Shown in pieces: positions 58,758-64,000 of a stretch of 64,000 nt of DNA. The DNA is taken from positions 1 through 64,000 of the forward strand of contig JBGURP010000030.1 of assembly GCA_045132055.1 (NCBI GenBank), written 5' to 3'. Source of the DNA: F23-D06 sp045132055 (GTDB lineage: Bacteria; Bacteroidota; Bacteroidia; Bacteroidales; WCHB1-69). The translations under genes and the position numbers were made by a program. How positions within the stretch are numbered: the stretch's first letter is position 1; every line of letters starts with the position of its first letter. The notes beneath the pieces are model-generated. The model made no database searches, was not told the DNA's origin, and saw nothing but the letters and a program-made list of their open reading frames with translations.

Positions 58758-61700
58758 TTATTTTACGATAACGAATTTAACAGTCTTTGTTTCGCCGTTA
58801 GCCAGGGTGATGCGACCGAAGTACGTACCAGCAGCCTTGAAACCAGCAACCTTCGTGATAGGCTCAACGTTGGTGATGTGGTTCACAATAGCGCCGACAG
58901 CATCGTAGATATCGAGCGTAGCATCCACAAGTTCTTCAGCAGTCATATCGAGTTCGACAGTGACAACTTGTTGTACAGTTGCAGGAACAGGATAAACCTT
59001 CACAGAAGAGTTTGCAGTGTAGTATTGCTCGCAAGTACGATAGGTAACGATACTACCGTCAGCTTCTCTAGAAACAACCTCGATGGAGTAGAAGCCGTTC
59101 AGGCCACCGACCTCTTGGTAGTTCTTGTAGATAGCACCCGGGATAAGTTCACCATTTCTGTACCATTGATAGCTGATGAAGGTATGACCACCGTTGGTAG
59201 CAGGATTGTTGTTGATGATAGCAACATCATCCCATCTTTGCATCATGAACGGTTGATCGCCAGTAGCAAATTCGGAGGTGAAGATAGGTCTTCTCACGAT
59301 GATGTCATAGTTACAACCACCAACAGAGAATACTGCATGGTAATCGCCAGGAACATCAGGTGTTGCGAATGTAGCTGTGTTATTGACAATCGTACCCGTC
59401 ACAACCATACCGTTGTCATAAGTTACAGTGAACTCGGAGTTAGGCGTACCGGAAATCATGTTGAAGTCAATCGTAACCTCGTTCACGTCGCACTCAGCCA
59501 TGAAGAGTGTCTCGCTGAAGTTGATATCGTTAACGAATACCGTAGCGATAGCATTCAGACCAAGTTCGCCGTTGTCGCAATAGTTGTCAGACAGGTAAGT
59601 GATTCTGTACTGAGTCGTATGAGACGGGCTTACATAGAGAGTATAATCATTGGTGTAAGCGTCGTACATTTGAGTAGAACCATTGGACAGGTCAGTCACG
59701 ATGAAGTGGAACGGAGCAGTACCAGTGAAGTGGATGGTCAGAGCAGCGTTGTCGTCAGAAACATTTGCGCAGACAACAGAGCCGTCACCGCTGACGAATG
59801 CAGCTGTAGGCAGTTCGTGAACTGTCACGAATGTAGAGACTTGATCGCTGTTGCTGAATGTACAGCCACTACCGAGGATTGTACCCTCATAAGGAACGTA
59901 AGTCGGATAGTAGGTGTAGAGACCAGGTACTGCAGGAGTATGAGTAGCGTCGCCACCGAAGTTAGCAACATTGGAAGGAACGCCGTTGAATTCAACAACC
60001 CACTGGATATGACCGTTGGTATTACCATTCATATCGGTTACACCACCAGTGATGTGAGCGTGCAATTGCACTTCTTCACCGAGGCAGATGTTGCCAACAG
60101 GATAAACCACAGCAGCATCCCAGTTAGGTTTAGCGTTAACTACAACTTGCAGAGGCTCGGAATTAGCCACACCGCAACCGTTTGCGAACTGACCAACAGG
60201 AGTGACGTAAGCAACATAGTTGTAGTTGCCAACAGTATTCAGAGTCTCAGTAATTTGGTTCTGAGGCAGTGCGCTGTTGTTAGTAGCCACAGTGTTGTTG
60301 TTCTTCTTCCAAACATAGGTGTAAGAACCATAGATGTCACCGTTGTTGAACGTACCCATGTTATTAGAAGCGTTCAGAACAGTAGCAGTCAGCGTGATGT
60401 TACCACCCTCGCAGAGAGCGAGACCGTCAGCAGAGGTCAGACCGATAACCGGAGTCTCAGCAACCTTCAGCACAACTGCATCAGACCAATCGGAAGCGCA
60501 GTTGAGAGCTTGATCCTGGGTCAGCACTTTAACCTTGTAGCTGTAGGTACCAGCAGCCAGCGGAGCAGTTTGGTAAACATTACCATTTGCAGAGCTGATT
60601 TCGCTGCCACCGAGTTGCCATACGTAGGTCAGAGGAGCGTTGGTTTGGTCACCATGAACTGTAGCGGTGAGAGTAGGAGCTGCGCCAGCACACATTGTGG
60701 TGAAGTCAGCTGCAGCAGTTACAGTCGGGTTAGCAACAACTTGGACAGGTTGTGTCAAGGAAGCGGTGCTCGTACATTCAAGCGTGAGCTGTGAAGAAGT
60801 CACAAGCACAGTAGCGTTGATGTTGCCTTCCGTAACCATGGAAGCAGGAACCGTGATGGTTTGTGCAGTAGCATGTACCGGCTGGCCATTGACGGTCCAA
60901 GCGTAGTTGAATCCAGTGTAGTCGCTAGCATTGTGGTTAGCAGTCAATTCAACCAGACCACCAGCGCAGACAACAGCATTGTCAGCAGTAATGGTAACAA
61001 CAGGTCTTGCCATAACTGTTACATACACATTACCAATGGAGTTAGCGTTACAACCGGAGTTAGCGTCTGTAGAAGCGATAGAAACATTGAACAGGTAACC
61101 GTTGGTGCTTGCAGGAAGCTCAGCGGCTGCAGGAGCGAAGGTAGGCTCATTATTCGTGAAGGAATAAGAGTTAGTACCATTGGTCCAAGTCCAAGTGTAG
61201 GTATATTCAATTCCTTCAGGATATTCACTGCCTTCGTGAGAAACAGTAGCGTTCACGCGAACCACATCGCCTTCGCAAACAACATTGTTAACAGATGTTG
61301 TGGAAATGGTGACAGTAGGATCGTTTACAATAGCAGTGTAGAAGGAGTTGGAATTTGCGGAGCAATGAGAACCAGTAATCTGACTTGTCACAGCGACAAA
61401 GTAAGTATGGTTACCATCGGTCAACAACGGAGAGGTTGTGAAACGAGTGGAATTAGCACCCGTGATAGCAACATCAGCACCGTCAATCTTCTCATACCAT
61501 TGATAAGTAACGAAATCGTTCGGCAGGATATCGTTGGTAATCGAAGCTTCCAAAGTAGTAGTACCGCCTTCGCAAACTGTAGGATTGTTCAGAGCGCTTA
61601 CAACAACATTGTAGGAAGGAATCACAGGTACGCTGAAAGTATCAGATACTGTTTCGCAACCAGAACCGGTTTGTTTAACAATGACGTAGAATGATTGAAT

Positions 61701-64000
61701 GTCATTGACAGAGAGGATACCAGTATTCAAAGTAGGATTGGTTTCACCAACCAAGATGGTACCATTTCTGTACCATTGATATGAAGGTTCACCAACACCA
61801 CCGTCAACTGTAGCAACCAACATGGTGGTACCACCGTCGCAAACTGTCGTAGGATAGGTCGGAGCCACGATGATGGCAACAACAGGATCAGCAACGATCT
61901 TTTGGTTAACGTTGTTAGAAGTAGCAGCGCAACCATAAGCGTTAGCAGAAACTTCAACCCAGTACACGATAGAGTCAGTACGATTAATAGTATCGAGTGT
62001 CAGGTAGTTCACAGATGTAGTAGCGAACGGAGTCTCAGTGTTGACATTGCTGTACCAATTGTAAACATAAGGAGCAATACCATTGGTAACAACATCACCA
62101 CCTTGTACATCAACCGTCAGAGTGGAGAAACCACCTTGGCAGATGATAGGTTTGTCGATAGACAGCGTAGCAACAGGATCTGCAATGACCGTGACAACAG
62201 GAGCGTCAACCACGATTTGACAACCAGGCAGAGAATTCACAACCACAGTGTACTGGTAAGCTTGCTGATTAGCAGCAGGAGAAACAGTCAGTGTAGGCAG
62301 TGTATCGCCTTCCATCAATTGATTGTCATAGTTGTACCATTGATAGGTGTATTCAAGATCTGTCGGTTGAGCAACAGTGTTGAAAGTAACTGCACCACCT
62401 TCGCAGATAGTCGTAGGACCATCAACAGTAACTCTGACTTCAGGATCCGGAATCACAACAACGTCAGCGTCATCAGAGATAACAGAGATACAACCCGGCA
62501 TTTCAAATACTACGATAGCATTGTAAGTATGTGTTGTGCCATTAGTCAAACCAGGCTCTTGGTGATAGGTTGACATATGAGCACCCGGGATAATACTACC
62601 ATCCATCATCCATGAATAGACAGGAGTACCATACTCGCTATAATCGTTAGTGATAGTGAGGTCAACATCTCCGTTGGAGCAAATCATAGGATGATTTACA
62701 GTAATGACAGGAGCTGCAGGAATAGGATGAACAATAATAGTAGTTTCATCGATATCGTAACACTCAGAGTTGGTTTGGAATACCTTCACACCAATAGTGG
62801 TCGTTTCAGACAGAGTAGTCGTGTAACGGAATCCAGTAGCACCAGGGATGTAGTAGTTATAATGAGTTGTTACAGTGTCATAAACATAACCGCCACCAGG
62901 TAAGTAATCAATAGCGAGGATTTCAGTAGCTGTTCTGATTTCATACCATTGGAAGATCATATTATCAGCATTCCAATCTCTCAAGTTAGCTTGCAGCGTA
63001 ACTTCGCCGTTAGCACAGATTTCATTAACATTAGAAGTAATGTTAACCTCAGGTTTAGCATATACATAAACTTCGTAAACCTCAGACATGGAAGCGCAAG
63101 CATTAGCAACTTCAGCTCTCTCTACGCTCACTTGCACACGGTAAGCTTCGTCGCGAGGAGAAAGATAATCAGCGAAGAATCTGCTGTTGCCCAAGTTGTA
63201 GGAGTTGTTATAGTTGATAGCACCATCAACATACCAAGTGTAATTCAAGTTGCCGATAGACATACCGATGGTGTCAACGTTAGCAATCAACATAGTGTAA
63301 TCGGTTTCGCAAACATGCTGATCACCAGTGATAACCACAACAGGATTACGATAGATGGTCAGAGGTTGAGAAGCCACAGGCAGAGAAGTACAACCCGGTT
63401 CTTCGAGTGTTACGACAGCCGTATAAACATATTGTTGAGTATTCTGATCAACTGTAACAGGAGAATCGTAAAGAACTCTGTTAGTAGCGCCCGGGATACG
63501 GATACCATTTCTGTACCAAGTATAAACATCCGTAGCACGAGGAGTATAAGTGTTGGTATCAGGAATAGCTTCGATACGGACCTGACGACCCTCACATGCA
63601 ATGTAGTCATTCAAAACAACTTCTTTGATAATAGGATCGGCTTTCACGATAACCATCAGAGGTTCGCTACCAGCAATACAACCAGAAGTTCTCTGGAGAG
63701 CAGTCATATAATAGTAATGAGTGTCTAATGAAGGAACAACGGTGTAATCAAGTTCAGTAGCAACACCAATCAGGTTAGTACCAGTTGTACGTGTGCTATC
63801 ATACCAGTGGAACTCAAGCATATCAGCATTGTAGTCATCCAGATTTGCAGTAAGGGTAATCTCACCACCAACGCAGATAACAGGATCAGATACTCTTGCG
63901 TGAACCACAGGATTATCGTTAACTTGTACATTAGCATCATCTCTTACAGTACAACCATATTGGTTAACCATTTCAACTGCGAAGCTGTAAGCATATTCTC
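58758..64000 (-). CDS. Giant multi-Ig-like surface protein with T9SS type A signal (5' end outside window)
   Basis: At least 1746 residues are visible, with the frame open to the window edge. It consists of about 14 Ig-like repeats of roughly 95-120 residues. Each begins like PVVxIxxxxxxVCxGGxxTLxA, has a central YxWYxNG and ends with a GC or xC followed by a strand leading to the next DP. Each repeat has one cysteine in each of these two places. A non-repetitive part (about the last 330 residues) precedes a type A T9SS signal (VYPVPATVQQVVTVELDM ... AGTYFGRITLANGETKTVKFVIVK). It is probably a long stalk or adhesin on the cell surface. The repeats are diverged from each other, so the gene is old rather than recently expanded. 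Confidence 0.88.
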   Translation of the reverse strand, partial: EYAYSFAVEMVNQYGCTVRDDANVQVNDNPVVHARVSDPVICVGGEITLTANLDDYNADMLEFHWYDSTRTTGTNLIGVATELDYTVVPSLDTHYYYMTALQRTSGCIAGSEPLMVIVKADPIIKEVVLNDYIACEGRQVRIEAIPDTNTYTPRATDVYTWYRNGIRIPGATNRVLYDSPVTVDQNTQQYVYTAVVTLEEPGCTSLPVASQPLTIYRNPVVVITGDQHVCETDYTMLIANVDTIGMSIGNLNYTWYVDGAINYNNSYNLGNSRFFADYLSPRDEAYRVQVSVERAEVANACASMSEVYEVYVYAKPEVNITSNVNEICANGEVTLQANLRDWNADNMIFQWYEIRTATEILAIDYLPGGGYVYDTVTTHYNYYIPGATGFRYTTTLSETTTIGVKVFQTNSECYDIDETTIIVHPIPAAPVITVNHPMICSNGDVDLTITNDYSEYGTPVYSWMMDGSIIPGAHMSTYHQEPGLTNGTTHTYNAIVVFEMPGCISVISDDADVVVIPDPEVRVTVDGPTTICEGGAVTFNTVAQPTDLEYTYQWYNYDNQLMEGDTLPTLTVSPAANQQAYQYTVVVNSLPGCQIVVDAPVVTVIADPVATLSIDKPIICQGGFSTLTVDVQGGDVVTNGIAPYVYNWYSNVNTETPFATTSVNYLTLDTINRTDSIVYWVEVSANAYGCAATSNNVNQKIVADPVVAIIVAPTYPTTVCDGGTTMLVATVDGGVGEPSYQWYRNGTILVGETNPTLNTGILSVNDIQSFYVIVKQTGSGCETVSDTFSVPVIPSYNVVVSALNNPTVCEGGTTTLEASITNDILPNDFVTYQWYEKIDGADVAITGANSTRFTTSPLLTDGNHTYFVAVTSQITGSHCSANSNSFYTAIVNDPTVTISTTSVNNVVCEGDVVRVNATVSHEGSEYPEGIEYTYTWTWTNGTNSYSFTNNEPTFAPAAAELPASTNGYLFNVSIASTDANSGCNANSIGNVYVTVMARPVVTITADNAVVCAGGLVELTANHNASDYTGFNYAWTVNGQPVHATAQTITVPASMVTEGNINATVLVTSSQLTLECTSTASLTQPVQVVANPTVTAAADFTTMCAGAAPTLTATVHGDQTNAPLTYVWQLGGSEISSANGNVYQTAPLAAGTYSYKVKVLTQDQALNCASDWSDAVVLKVAETPVIGLTSADGLALCEGGNITLTATVLNASNNMGTFNNGDIYGSYTYVWKKNNNTVATNNSALPQNQITETLNTVGNYNYVAYVTPVGQFANGCGVANSEPLQVVVNAKPNWDAAVVYPVGNICLGEEVQLHAHITGGVTDMNGNTNGHIQWVVEFNGVPSNVANFGGDATHTPAVPGLYTYYPTYVPYEGTILGSGCTFSNSDQVSTFVTVHELPTAAFVSGDGSVVCANVSDDNAALTIHFTGTAPFHFIVTDLSNGSTQMYDAYTNDYTLYVSPSHTTQYRITYLSDNYCDNGELGLNAIATVFVNDINFSETLFMAECDVNEVTIDFNMISGTPNSEFTVTYDNGMVVTGTIVNNTATFATPDVPGDYHAVFSVGGCNYDIIVRRPIFTSEFATGDQPFMMQRWDDVAIINNNPATNGGHTFISYQWYRNGELIPGAIYKNYQEVGGLNGFYSIEVVSREADGSIVTYRTCEQYYTANSSVKVYPVPATVQQVVTVELDMTAEELVDATLDIYDAVGAIVNHITNVEPITKVAGFKAAGTYFGRITLANGETKTVKFVIVK

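Noticed and set aside
58878..60794. A 638-codon open frame opposite the giant Ig protein
   Set aside because: It is antisense to repeat-rich coding sequence; its Ser/Arg/Val-rich translation reflects the complementary codons.

Overview
The window comes from a Bacteroidota chromosome, most likely an uncultured anaerobic member of the Bacteroidales. The evidence is the recurring Bacteroidota -7 promoter box TAnnTTTG, type IX secretion (T9SS) parts and cargo, a fused SecDF, a Bacteroidota-type LptD, FISUMP-domain secreted proteins, and an RnfB/RnfC pair. MurE carries the DNPR motif, which implies meso-diaminopimelate peptidoglycan. The content is almost entirely chromosomal housekeeping and cell-envelope genes. 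I see no prophage, plasmid, CRISPR array or intact insertion sequence.

Layout. 1-3614: two FISUMP-domain secreted proteins separated by a 2-kb repeat-rich island holding a four-helix-bundle (S23) gene and an Rpn/PD-(D/E)XK nuclease gene. 3630-6004: pyrC-xseA. 6005-6626: a structured non-coding element. 6627-8285: mscL, an SRPBCC gene and lptB. 8336-16961: a PorE-like OmpA protein, secDF and lptD, all on the minus strand. 17038-22528: a plus-strand envelope operon (amidase, MCE/MlaD protein, DUF3127 protein, NlpC/P60 peptidase, mltG, ROK kinase). 22591-31444: a minus-strand dcw cluster, mraZ-rsmH-ftsL-ftsI-murE-mraY-(murD C-domain only)-ftsW. 31812-33954: T9SS plug protein and a short UDP-sugar dehydrogenase. 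34087-41763: a tRNA(CAU), an outer-membrane barrel plus large TPR protein, another barrel protein and lpdA. 41931-46701: rnfB, rnfC and an M1-like peptidase secreted by the T9SS. 46771-50080: tRNA-Leu(UAG), a second copy of the structured element, a DUF1232 protein, prolyl-tRNA editing protein and a C69 dipeptidase. 50357-58675: U32/RlhA-like protein, a membrane protein, a T9SS type-B cargo protein and an OmpA protein. 58758-64000: a giant multi-Ig surface protein whose start lies beyond the window.

The genes together describe how this cell builds its envelope: peptidoglycan precursor synthesis and division (dcw), peptidoglycan remodelling (amidase, MltG, NlpC/P60), LPS transport (LptB, LptD), protein export (SecDF, T9SS parts) and T9SS passengers.

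The most unusual items are: (i) a stand-alone, catalytically eroded MurD C-terminal domain in the usual murD slot; (ii) a PorE-like protein ending in what looks like a dead retropepsin domain; (iii) several families of short repeats and palindromes that begin at, or supply, the stop codons of neighbouring genes; (iv) two copies of a roughly 300-400 bp structured intergenic element with compensatory base changes; and (v) a giant ladder of about 14 Ig-like repeats, each with exactly two cysteines.
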